Part shown: positions 1-7,405 of the stretch, in pieces | How positions within the stretch are numbered: position 1 is the stretch's first letter | Layout: each line of letters starts with the position of its first letter | DNA from: Romboutsia hominis | GTDB lineage: Bacteria > Bacillota > Clostridia > Peptostreptococcales > Peptostreptococcaceae | Direction: 5' to 3' | DNA: 64,000 nt | NCBI RefSeq assembly: GCF_900002575.1 | Contig: NZ_LN650648.1 | Coordinates: 1,426,001 to 1,490,000, forward strand | The notes under the pieces: generated by a model | Told to the model about the DNA's origin: nothing | Database searches by the model: none | Seen by the model: the letters and a program-made list of their open reading frames with translations, nothing else | Made by a program: the position numbers and the translations under genes

Positions 1-2
1 TA

Positions 3-299
3 ATATCATACGCTACTAAATATCTAACTACAGTTTCTTTCTTCTTTATACCTCTTAGCTTAATATTTATATACAGAAATGCACTTCAGGGTATGGGATA
101 TACTTTCGTGCCTATGATGGCTGGTGTTTACGAATTACTTGCCAGAACTATTGTTGCATTTACATTACCTTTAGCTATTGGTTATACTGGTATTTGTTTA
201 GCAGGTCCTATGGCTTGGCTTGCAGCATCTATACCGTTATTTATTGACTATCATAAAAAAGTTAATAGTATAAATTCTTCAGAGTGTTACTCATCATAA
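3..299 (+). CDS. MATE-family efflux transporter, C-terminal end (partial)
   Basis: The reading frame is open from the first bases of the window, so only the last 98 residues are present. They form about three hydrophobic helices and end in a short hydrophilic tail. The run ALQGMGYTFVPMMAG followed by an ELLAR segment is typical of the last helices of MATE/NorM multidrug transporters, which exchange cations for drugs at the cell membrane. Substrate cannot be told. A bidirectional terminator follows and separates it from the convergent queL gene. Confidence 0.8.
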   Translation: MSYATKYLTTVSFFFIPLSLIFIYRNALQGMGYTFVPMMAGVYELLARTIVAFTLPLAIGYTGICLAGPMAWLAASIPLFIDYHKKVNSINSSECYSS

Positions 300-323
300 A
301 AATTATAAGACAAATCTACATTT

Positions 324-358
324 AAAAAGCTAGCTTAAAAATTTAAGCTAGCTTTTTA
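324..358. terminator. Bidirectional intrinsic terminator
   Basis: A long perfect stem built on AAGCTAGCTTAAA and its complement, flanked by A and T runs, lies between the convergent MATE and queL genes and can stop transcription from both sides. Confidence 0.85.
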
Positions 359-1048
359 TTCTCCTACTCCAAAATCAGTATTATTATATAATACTTCTAT
401 ATTAGGATTTTTATCTAGTAAGTCTTTATATTTATCTACAAACCAATTAACTATCTCATCATCTCTTTTAATATCTGATGTATTATTTACAAAAACATTT
501 ATAGTAGCATGATCAAAATTATTTAAAACTATATCCATATCTTTATCTATCATTTCTTTTGTCTGACCTTTTATACCTACCATCATGCATGGAGAATCAA
601 AATAAGTTTTAAGTTCTTCTACACTTTTAAATTTAGCATTTTTATTTAGAAAATTATTTCTAAAGTCATAATCAAAACTTTCTACACCTATTTTAAAAGT
701 TATAGGTATTTCAAAATATTCTCTCATATCTTGTATTTTATTTTTATATGACCAATGACTTTCTAAAAATAGTTTTTCAATATTTTTGTCTTTTATTATA
801 TCTTTTATTTTATCAAGTGTAGCTTTCGGAAGTTCAAAACAACTTCCTGAGTTTATAACTTCTAAAACTTTGTATTTTCCTGTTATATTTTCAAGTACTT
901 TAAAATTTAATTTATTTATTTCCTCTTCTGATTTTGAGTTATCTAATATATAATCACAGAAACTACATTTTCCCCATACGCATGGAAAACTTTTAAGTAG
1001 TACTATTTCTCTTTGGTTTTTATTAGTTATTTCACTATATCTGTCCAT
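356..1048 (-). CDS. queL: Radical SAM queuine lyase, QueL-like
   Basis: A 230-residue protein with one cysteine cluster near the N-terminus, CVWGKCSFC, spaced C-x4-C-x2-C rather than the classical C-x3-C-x2-C. This fits a short radical SAM enzyme holding a 4Fe-4S cluster. The gene lies last in an operon with an ECF S-component and a nucleoside hydrolase behind a preQ1 riboswitch. That is the arrangement described for C. difficile queuosine salvage, where QueL cleaves queuine to preQ1 for insertion into tRNA. The start has a good ribosome site (AAAGGAG). The function is inferred from family and context; the cysteine spacing is seen directly. Confidence 0.75.
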   Translation of the reverse strand: MDRYSEITNKNQREIVLLKSFPCVWGKCSFCDYILDNSKSEEEINKLNFKVLENITGKYKVLEVINSGSCFELPKATLDKIKDIIKDKNIEKLFLESHWSYKNKIQDMREYFEIPITFKIGVESFDYDFRNNFLNKNAKFKSVEELKTYFDSPCMMVGIKGQTKEMIDKDMDIVLNNFDHATINVFVNNTSDIKRDDEIVNWFVDKYKDLLDKNPNIEVLYNNTDFGVGE

Positions 1049-1065
1049 TTTTTCTCCTTTATAAT

Positions 1066-1100
1066 AAATTAGGTATTATACATAATATAATACCTAATTT
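1066..1100. promoter_or_regulatory. 15-bp perfect hairpin between queT and queL
   Basis: AAATTAGGTATTATA and its exact complement flank a five-base loop in the 107-bp gap before queL. No long T run follows in the operon direction, so it may be an RNA processing or stability element, or a weak attenuator lowering queL expression. Confidence 0.5.
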
Positions 1101-1155
1101 GATATATTCCAATCTATGTTTAATTTAAATTTATAAAAATTAGTTATTATGAATT

Positions 1156-1719
1156 TTATCTATTTAATAATATTTGTGATTTTACATTTCTAGGAAGTGC
1201 ATTAACACAACCCCCTATTAATAGTACTGCCACAAATTTATCAGCATAATCTGTAAATATTTGTGTTATAAATACACTTAATACATCTGGAACTCCAATT
1301 ACACTTAGTACTTGAACAATATATGATGAACCCGATGATGTTATACCTCCAAATAAAAATGCACTTATCATGGCACTTATTATAGATGTTGGTAATGTGA
1401 ATATAAACACTCCAAGAGGAGTTTTTATACCTTTTAAGAATCCTTTTTTATACATCAAACCAGCTAAATACCCTGTACTTATTTGAACAGGAGCAAAGTA
1501 TATTGAATATATATCAAAAGTCATTCCACTTACTAAGCTTCCACATAGACCTGTTATTACGGCATATTTAGGTCCAAGTAAACAGGCTATAAATATTGTT
1601 CCTATAGAGTCCATATATATAGGAAGTCTTAAAGAATAGGCTATAAATGCTCCTACTACATTTAAAGCTATTCCAAAGCTTATTAAAGTTAAGTTTCTAA
1701 CGTTTAATTTCTTTTCCAT
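1156..1719 (-). CDS. queT: ECF transporter S-component for queuosine or its precursors
   Basis: A 187-residue, six-helix hydrophobic protein with the fold pattern of energy-coupling-factor substrate-binding subunits. It would dock with a shared EcfAA'T module encoded elsewhere, since no ATPase is nearby. Its gene starts two bases after the queK stop, so the two are probably translationally coupled. Sitting between a nucleoside hydrolase and a QueL-like radical SAM enzyme behind a preQ1 riboswitch, it most likely imports queuosine or queuine. Family assignment is fairly sure; the substrate rests on context. The start is supported by AAGGAG upstream. Confidence 0.72.
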   Translation of the reverse strand: MEKKLNVRNLTLISFGIALNVVGAFIAYSLRLPIYMDSIGTIFIACLLGPKYAVITGLCGSLVSGMTFDIYSIYFAPVQISTGYLAGLMYKKGFLKGIKTPLGVFIFTLPTSIISAMISAFLFGGITSSGSSYIVQVLSVIGVPDVLSVFITQIFTDYADKFVAVLLIGGCVNALPRNVKSQILLNR

Positions 1720-1720
1720 A

Positions 1721-2686
1721 TTATATCACTCCTTTTATAGAGTCTATAATATTACCTTTATCCTTAAATATATTTTTTATAAACATCTTCATAAAAGCTT
1801 TTGCATCTACTTCTGTCAGTATATGTGCATTATGTTTCTTTTTATAAAAATCATATGCATCTACTATAGTTTGACCTATGGCTTTTCCTTCTTCTACTAT
1901 TTCAACGTAAGAATCAAATCCGTTGCATAGATTTCTGTCTATAAAATATGCGACTGCTAATGGATCATTTATTACACAACCTATTATGCCTTCTTGATTC
2001 CAATGAAAATCTATATAAAATCTAGTTATTTCTGTTATATATTTAGATACATCTTTATCTAGTTTGTTTATAAATTCAATAATATTTGGTGTTAATACTA
2101 TTTTTCTAGTTACATCAAGTCCTATCATATGAATTTTTTTAGGTAAGTTTTTATAAACATATTCAGCAGCATGTGGATCTACCCAATAATTAAATTCTGC
2201 TACTGGTGAACAGTTCCCATGACTTTTGTAAGTTCCTCCCATGGAAACAAACTCATCTAAGTTATCGAAGGCTTTCTTATCTTTAATTAATGCTTTAGCT
2301 ATATTGGTAAGCGGACCTAGTGCTATAATAGATACGTCTTTATTTCTATTTAAAGTATCTATTATAAAGTCTACTCCACCATGTAAAATTTTAGCATCAA
2401 CTTCTTCATAAAAATTTTCTCCTATACCATCTTCTCCATGAGTATCTTGTGCTGTTATAAGTTCTTTTTTTAAAGGTAGCTCTTCTCCTATATATACAGG
2501 TACATCTAGCGAAGAACACATTTGAAGTGCTTTTAGAGCATTTTTTGCTCCTAAGTTTGCAGGTACATTTCCACTACATACGGTAATCCCTAATACTTCT
2601 AATTCTGGTGAATTTAATGCTAGAAGTATTGCTAATGAATCGTCAATTCCTGGATCACAATCAATTATTACTTTTCTTTTTTTCAT
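1721..2686 (-). CDS. queK: Queuosine hydrolase of the inosine-uridine nucleoside hydrolase family
   Basis: Residues 7-15 read IDCDPGIDD, the calcium-binding signature of IU-type nucleoside hydrolases. Later motifs include ALGPLTNIA and NDPLAV, again typical, and the length (321 residues) is normal. In C. difficile the homologous gene next to queT and queL is reported to release queuine from queuosine. First gene of the operon, directly behind the preQ1-I riboswitch and its terminator. The start at the MKKRKV methionine is chosen because GGAGGAG lies seven bases upstream; an earlier in-frame ATG has no such site. Confidence 0.75.
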   Translation of the reverse strand: MKKRKVIIDCDPGIDDSLAILLALNSPELEVLGITVCSGNVPANLGAKNALKALQMCSSLDVPVYIGEELPLKKELITAQDTHGEDGIGENFYEEVDAKILHGGVDFIIDTLNRNKDVSIIALGPLTNIAKALIKDKKAFDNLDEFVSMGGTYKSHGNCSPVAEFNYWVDPHAAEYVYKNLPKKIHMIGLDVTRKIVLTPNIIEFINKLDKDVSKYITEITRFYIDFHWNQEGIIGCVINDPLAVAYFIDRNLCNGFDSYVEIVEEGKAIGQTIVDAYDFYKKKHNAHILTEVDAKAFMKMFIKNIFKDKGNIIDSIKGVI

Positions 2687-2719
2687 TTTAATCTCCTCCA
2701 TAAACATTTAATGGAGAAC

Positions 2720-2753
2720 TATACGCTTTTATTTAGTGCATTAAAAAAGCGTA
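2720..2753 (-). promoter_or_regulatory. Inverted repeat overlapping the riboswitch terminator
   Basis: On the minus strand ATACGCTTTT (end of the riboswitch terminator) is matched by AAAAGCGTAT about 14 bases further on, a perfect 10-bp pairing. It could compete with the terminator stem or protect the mRNA 5' end. Structure is seen; role is inferred. Confidence 0.4.
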
Positions 2754-2825
2754 TCTAGGATACGTCTATATACTGCCACTATATAAATCCCTAGTTTTTT
2801 ATACTTGGAGTTCTCGAACAAGTCC
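2743..2825 (-). promoter_or_regulatory. preQ1-I riboswitch with intrinsic terminator
   Basis: On the minus strand GGACTTGTTCGAG opens the aptamer. P1 is ACTTG with CAAGT, L1 is TTCGAG (the B. subtilis type has TTCTAG), and the tail is ATAAAAAACTAGGG, nearly the class I consensus. Downstream, CGTATC-CTA-GATACG plus six T forms a terminator. The tail CTAGG can pair with CCTAG inside that terminator, giving an antiterminator. This is the usual OFF logic: bound preQ1 holds the tail in the pseudoknot and the operon stops. The 5' half of the aptamer is also the phage attachment core. Confidence 0.82.
2811..2825. repeat. attL core
   Basis: TTCTCGAACAAGTCC, identical to the copy at 41404-41418. On the minus strand it reads GGACTTGTTCGAGAA, the first half of the preQ1-I aptamer of the queuosine operon. 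Confidence 0.8.
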
Positions 2826-2884
2826 CAGACAGTTTAATACTATCTAGTGTTTTCAATACTTATAAGATTTTATATTTGCAAAAT

Positions 2885-2902
2885 TGTCAGTTTGTTGTCA
2901 GT
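2885..2902. repeat. Paired integrase arm-type sites, left end
   Basis: Two copies of TGTCAGT start at 2885 and 2896, 11 bp apart, the same spacing as the two pairs at the right end (41272-41318). Such short paired repeats flanking the core are what tyrosine integrases bind with their N-terminal domain. Confidence 0.6.
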
Positions 2903-2949
2903 TTCAATTATTTATCCACAACTTACTAACAGTTTTTATTTTAACATGA

Positions 2950-3197
2950 ATTTTGTACATTGTACAATATCTTATTTAGTTTAAATATGAAAATTATTTT
3001 TTATATAAGGACATGCAACTTTCACTATGCTATTTGCATATGCTATAACATGCGTAGCGAATATGTAGCAAGTGAAACGCAGTAAGCTTGGCGGAATATG
3101 AGTAAAGTGGTTATGTTAGCCTTAGCATCTTACCCCAAGTCTAACCTATTATAAATATATGTCAAAATTAATAGGAGAGTATTAAACTCTCCTATTT
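2950..3197. other. Non-coding stretch at prophage left end with inverted repeats
   Basis: No gene is supported here. The stretch holds an imperfect long hairpin with ends TTTCACT (3020-3026) and AGTGAAA (3071-3077), a second weak stem GGTTA...TAACC (3109-3148), and a perfect hairpin AATAGGAGAG/CTCTCCTATT at about 3169-3194 that can terminate the minus-strand fragment. Base composition is richer in G+C than its surroundings. A small RNA is possible but unproven. Confidence 0.4.
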
Positions 3198-3749
3198 TCA
3201 TGCTATATTTTGTAATTCTTCTTTGACTTTTAATTTTGGAGGTAATTTAGTTATAAAAGCTTTATAGCTATCTTTAGATTTAATTAAATTTAAACTGTGA
3301 TACTGTTTTAGATTTAATAAATCATCTAATGAATATCCATGTACTGTAAATTCTTCTTCTAGCGATTCAAATGCCTTCTTGTCTACTCCACTAATTAATA
3401 TATAAGATGCATTAGAATTTTTAAGTGTTGCTTGATCTTCTTTAGTGAGTTGGTCCATATAATGTAATGTTAATACATATTTTAATCCAAACTTAGCACT
3501 TTGAACAAAAGTCTTAATTAATATCTTTTGACTTGTAGGTGATTGGAATATTTCATCTATTAAAACTGTACAACGTCTTGGTAACTCATGCATACCACCT
3601 CTTATTTTAGTAGTTATCCATATCTTTTGTACAAAGAATGTTGTAAGTATATCTATAGATACATCATCATCAAAATCAGAATCTCTCATTCTTATTAAAA
3701 TTACTTTTCCTTCTTCCATAGCATTAATAAAATTTATAATTAATTTTTC
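3198..3749 (-). pseudogene. C-terminal fragment of a conjugation-type ATPase
   Basis: The frame is open back to a stop at 3750-3752. The first methionine (3719) has no ribosome site, while the upstream in-frame codons (INAMEEGKVILIRM) look coding, so the gene has lost its 5' part. The protein carries a Walker B-like strand VLIDEIF followed by a helix and a sensor-like strand VLTLHYMDQL. This resembles the C-terminal half of ATP-binding coupling proteins found on clostridial conjugative elements. No Walker A is present, so no activity is expected. It marks an older mobile element inside the phage left end. The exact family is uncertain. Confidence 0.55.
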
Positions 3750-3856
3750 TCATAAAAATAAGACTAAGATTGCTCTTAGCCTTATATATTATCTATAGCT
3801 ATGTCATTACAACATATATATATTATTCTAGTTATCTAATTAGATAAGTTCTTTTC

Positions 3857-4150
3857 TTATTTTGCATACCACCCAAACTCTTCAGCCTTGGCTATTAAAT
3901 TATTTGCTATATTATTATGTATATCATTATCTACAGTTATTCTTTCTAGCATAACTATGCACTTATTTTCCTCATAATCTAGAAGTACACGACTAACCAC
4001 TCCTGGTCCATAGTCTAAAAGTACATCACCGTATAATCTATCTGATATTAAATCACCAACTCTTGGGATTATATCGCTATTTATTTCTTTTTTTATATCT
4101 ACTATTAAACTTGATTTTATGTGAACATTTTGTATAAATATTATTTTCAT
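3857..4150 (-). CDS. Hypothetical small protein
   Basis: A 97-residue soluble protein, rich in beta-strand-forming residues in its middle (VVSRVLLDYEENKCIVMLERI) and ending in a helical stretch. No motif is recognised. It lies 140 bp downstream of the HEPN-type gene on the same strand, inside the cargo zone. Partnership with that gene (for example as antitoxin or regulator) is possible but has no sequence support; it lacks the GSxxxG and DxD motifs of MNT antitoxins. The ribosome site is weak (GGAGATGTA). Confidence 0.6.
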   Translation of the reverse strand: MKIIFIQNVHIKSSLIVDIKKEINSDIIPRVGDLISDRLYGDVLLDYGPGVVSRVLLDYEENKCIVMLERITVDNDIHNNIANNLIAKAEEFGWYAK

Positions 4151-4290
4151 ATATACATCTCCAATAAATTTATTTCAATATTATGGTCTCATAATATGTC
4201 TATAACTATATTTATAATGATATGTTTAATATTTAATAACAACATAAATAAGTAAAAATATTAAAATTCATATCATTTTATACACCATTA

Positions 4291-4881
4291 TTATCTATCA
4301 CATAAGAATTTCATTTTTTTTAAGAATTTTTTTCTAATATCTATATTATTCTCGTCTCTAAGTTTACATAAGTAATTATCATAGTATGTATTAATCATAA
4401 TAGTTATATTTTCAACATCAACACTTAAGTTATTCTCGTCAAAACTAACTACATAGCTTTTATTAAAAGTTAATTTACTTCCTTTTTTTGTTTGAGCTGA
4501 ATGTAAAATTCCACATCTAATATGAGTGTAAAATATTTCTGCTAAGAGTGGACTACTAAAATGACTTGGAAACTCTTCTAACAAAAAGTTAGTATACGCT
4601 TGTTTATTGCTACCTCTAGTTTCATTCCATCCTCTCTTGAATTGCAATAATGTTTCTATCAATAAACAATTTAATGCCATAATAGCAAATCCATCTCTAT
4701 TTATATTATTATTTCTTATCATAGATTCTATTACATTCAAATACCTACCTCTTATTCTATCATCAAATATGTCTATTGCAATATTCCACTCCTCATGATT
4801 ACTTGATAAATCCAAGTTCAACCTATTAAAATATTCTTTTTTATATTTCAAAGATACATAAGAATCTCCCAAATATTCCAT
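4291..4881 (-). CDS. HEPN-type putative RNase (pEK499_p136-like)
   Basis: A 196-residue mostly helical protein. Residues 122-127 read RCGILH, matching the R-x4-H catalytic motif of HEPN ribonucleases, and the preceding helix (LLIETLLQFKRGW, about 73-85) resembles the pEK499_p136 HEPN group. HEPN proteins cut RNA in toxin-antitoxin and phage-defence systems, so this prophage cargo gene may protect the lysogen from other phages. AAGGAGTG lies upstream of the start. The motif is seen; nuclease activity and defence role are inferred. Confidence 0.55.
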   Translation of the reverse strand: MEYLGDSYVSLKYKKEYFNRLNLDLSSNHEEWNIAIDIFDDRIRGRYLNVIESMIRNNNINRDGFAIMALNCLLIETLLQFKRGWNETRGSNKQAYTNFLLEEFPSHFSSPLLAEIFYTHIRCGILHSAQTKKGSKLTFNKSYVVSFDENNLSVDVENITIMINTYYDNYLCKLRDENNIDIRKKFLKKMKFLCDR

Positions 4882-4949
4882 AAGTTCAACACTCCTTTAT
4901 TATACAATTTGTTGTCAAGAGTTATTATAACTTATTTAGAAATATATTC

Positions 4950-5232
4950 CAATAAATTCTTTGCTATGTTTTTACAAAGTGCTTGCTCTTAATAAACTTA
5001 TTTTCATTTCTAATAATAAGCCACTAGTCAACCATATTGATGGTGATAAAACTAATAACAATATAACAAGTTTAGAGTGGTGTACTAACTCAGAAAACCA
5101 TAAACCTAAATGTGAAATTGGACTAAATAGTGCTAAAAAGGTAAGGATTATTATTTATATGATAAATCTAGTTCAAGACATCATATGTCTAAAAAAGTTA
5201 TCTCGTTATCTGATGATAATACTATACTTAAA
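4950..5232 (+). pseudogene. Broken HNH homing endonuclease (NUMOD4/HNH type)
   Basis: The frame contains NHIDGDKTNNNITSLEWCT, the core of HNH endonucleases found in phage introns and free-standing homing genes. The reading frame then shifts near 5148: the rest of the protein (SSSRHHMSKKVISL) is found in another frame. There is no ribosome site before the first methionine, and the N-terminal NUMOD4 region is missing. It is on the strand opposite to its neighbours and is a dead remnant. Confidence 0.65.
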
Positions 5233-5234
5233 AT

Positions 5235-5266
5235 AAAAAAGGAGAAAATTAATTCTCCTTTTTTTA
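5235..5266. terminator. Bidirectional terminator
   Basis: AAAAAAGGAGAA and its complement flank a six-base loop, with T runs on both sides. It ends the CWB2 protein gene on the minus strand and the broken HNH gene on the plus strand. Confidence 0.75.
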
Positions 5267-5312
5267 TATAACCTTTTAAATTTTTATTTTGTTTCTTTTC
5301 TATAGATTTATT

Positions 5313-7202
5313 TTAGAAACATGTTTTACATGCTATATATCCTTTTTTCTTAGCTTCACTTTCTGTCATTTTTATAGCACCTTTCATACCATGTGATGTT
5401 GCTGTTTTATGATACTTATTAGATGAGCTACTTCCACCATTAGCATAAACTATTTTATCAACTGTTGGTGGAGGTGTTGGCTCTGGATCAGGTTTAGTTT
5501 GAGGTCCACCAGTTATAGACTTCATATCTATGTTATTACCATCACTTGTCATAATTACATGACCATTTTTATCTGTTCTCCATACTTTAGAACCTATACC
5601 AAATAATCTATTTAATATATTTTGAGTTGGGTGTCCGTAACTATTTTCTCCAACACTTATTACTGCATGTTCTGGCTTAGCTTTATTTAAAAACTCTTGA
5701 GTGGTAGAAGTATTAGATCCATGATGACCTACTTTTAATACATCTACATCTGGAACTAGATTTTGACTAACCATGTCTTGCTCTGTTATAGCTTCAGCAT
5801 CTCCTGTTAATAGTACCTCTGTATTATTATAGTCTAATAATCCAACCACACTATCTTCATTATTATCGTTATAATCCTTTGTAGGATGAATGAATTTTAA
5901 TGTTGCTCCACCACCACTTATAATTGTACCTGGTTTAGAGTCTAATATTTTGCAACCTTCTGTATTAGCTAAGCTTAGAACATTCTTCCAAGTTTGAGTG
6001 TTATGCGGTGCATCTGCTGGATAATAGAAATTTTTAACATTTAATTGTTTAAATACTTCTTGCATACCTCCAACATGATCAGCATCTGGATGAGTAGATA
6101 TTAAGTAATCTAAATCCATTCCTTTTTCTTGACTATTTAAATAATTTACTACAGTACTTCCATATTTACTTTCTCCAGCATCTATTAATATGTCTGTTCC
6201 ATCAGGCATTTCTATATATGTAGCATCCCCTTGACCAACATTTATAAAGTGTACTTCTATGTTTCCACTTAAAACTACTCCATTAACAGCATTTATACAT
6301 TCTTGTATTATAGATTCATCTATTCCACCTAAAGCAGTAACTTTTGTAGCTCCTTTTAAAATACTCTTATCACTGTTATTGTGTACTAATACAATCGGAG
6401 TATTTTTTGCTATTGTAGATCCTGTTAATGCATCAACTAAATTATATGCTTTAGTTATATGGAACTCTTTGGATCCAGGATAAAATTTATTTATTATTTT
6501 TTTATTAGTATCAAATCTGTCTGTACCACCTAATCGCTCTGACTTAGTATCTTGAACTAAGTTATCACTCATATTTGTTTTTCCACCAATAACATAGCTA
6601 TCTATGTCCTTAGCATTAAATGGTATACTTTGCCCATTAGTTAGTATTATAGGTGCATTATCTCTTGCTGATACAGGAGCAATACTCATTGCATCAGGTT
6701 CACCTTTGTATCCATTTGTTAAAAATATTTTATCTATTTTTTTACCTTGTAATTCTAATTGTTCTTTGACTTCTTCTGCTACAGCATAAGATGTTTCTAT
6801 TCTATCATTTCCAGATAGCCTTTCAACTTCAATTCCAAATCTCCTATAATAATGTTCTATATTCGGAGTTACCGCATTTTCTCCACCGACAACATAAATT
6901 TTATCAACTTTTATAAGTCTGCTATCTGTTTCATATGGTATTTCATTGTCTGTAGCTAATAAAATAGGTGCATTTACAACTCCAGCTAATCCACTAGCAC
7001 TTAATCCATCTGCCAATGATTTATGGCTATTTACTACTATTGCAGTATTATAGTCTTGCTTATCAGCTATCATTCCTGCTGTTTCATACCTATCTCTGCC
7101 TTTAATTTCTTCAATGCTAGATAATGCATGTACTCCAGATACGTTGGAGATAGCAATTGAGAAAGATACCCCTAAAGCCAGTAATTTTTTACTTATTTTC
7201 AT
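5313..7202 (-). CDS. Secreted CWB2-anchored metallo-beta-lactamase-fold protein
   Basis: A 629-residue protein: signal peptide 1-26; three CWB2 cell-wall-binding modules at about 30-125, 126-225 and 226-310 (each with a GxDRxxT-type start and a VxGG motif); a ComEC-like metallo-beta-lactamase domain at about 315-560; a Pro-rich linker; and a C-terminal tail ending GYIACKTCF. Metal-binding residues are visible: HPDADH (371-376), D468 and HH 493-494. CWB2 modules tether C. difficile proteins to wall polymer under the S-layer. The substrate is unknown; a nuclease or phosphodiesterase is likely. The start follows GGAGGGGG at the MKISKK methionine. It is phage cargo that would alter the lysogen surface. 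Confidence 0.82.
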   Translation of the reverse strand: MKISKKLLALGVSFSIAISNVSGVHALSSIEEIKGRDRYETAGMIADKQDYNTAIVVNSHKSLADGLSASGLAGVVNAPILLATDNEIPYETDSRLIKVDKIYVVGGENAVTPNIEHYYRRFGIEVERLSGNDRIETSYAVAEEVKEQLELQGKKIDKIFLTNGYKGEPDAMSIAPVSARDNAPIILTNGQSIPFNAKDIDSYVIGGKTNMSDNLVQDTKSERLGGTDRFDTNKKIINKFYPGSKEFHITKAYNLVDALTGSTIAKNTPIVLVHNNSDKSILKGATKVTALGGIDESIIQECINAVNGVVLSGNIEVHFINVGQGDATYIEMPDGTDILIDAGESKYGSTVVNYLNSQEKGMDLDYLISTHPDADHVGGMQEVFKQLNVKNFYYPADAPHNTQTWKNVLSLANTEGCKILDSKPGTIISGGGATLKFIHPTKDYNDNNEDSVVGLLDYNNTEVLLTGDAEAITEQDMVSQNLVPDVDVLKVGHHGSNTSTTQEFLNKAKPEHAVISVGENSYGHPTQNILNRLFGIGSKVWRTDKNGHVIMTSDGNNIDMKSITGGPQTKPDPEPTPPPTVDKIVYANGGSSSSNKYHKTATSHGMKGAIKMTESEAKKKGYIACKTCF

Positions 7203-7252
7203 ATATTCCCCCTCCAATAATTTTACTCCTACAGAAGTATACACTAATTCTA

Positions 7253-7278
7253 TTGTAACATTTTGTAATATTTTGTAA
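7253..7278. promoter_or_regulatory. Three TTGTAA repeats with 10-bp period
   Basis: TTGTAA begins at 7253, 7263 and 7273, exactly one helical turn apart, in the divergent gap between the CWB2 protein gene and the plus-strand gene at 7406. The spacing suggests a regulator binding one face of DNA. No regulator is identified. Confidence 0.45.
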
Positions 7279-7405
7279 TGAAGTAAAGTATTTTAATATT
7301 TTTTATTAATAAGTAAATCATTGGTACAATTAAATTAATGAAAAATATACCATATTATGCTAATATATTTACATAATATTACAAGGTACCATTAAGGAGG
7401 AATGT

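Noticed and set aside
2811-2825. att core as a tRNA gene end (TTCGAG resembles a T-loop)
   Set aside because: No T-stem, CCA or acceptor can be built; the sequence instead folds as the preQ1-I aptamer.
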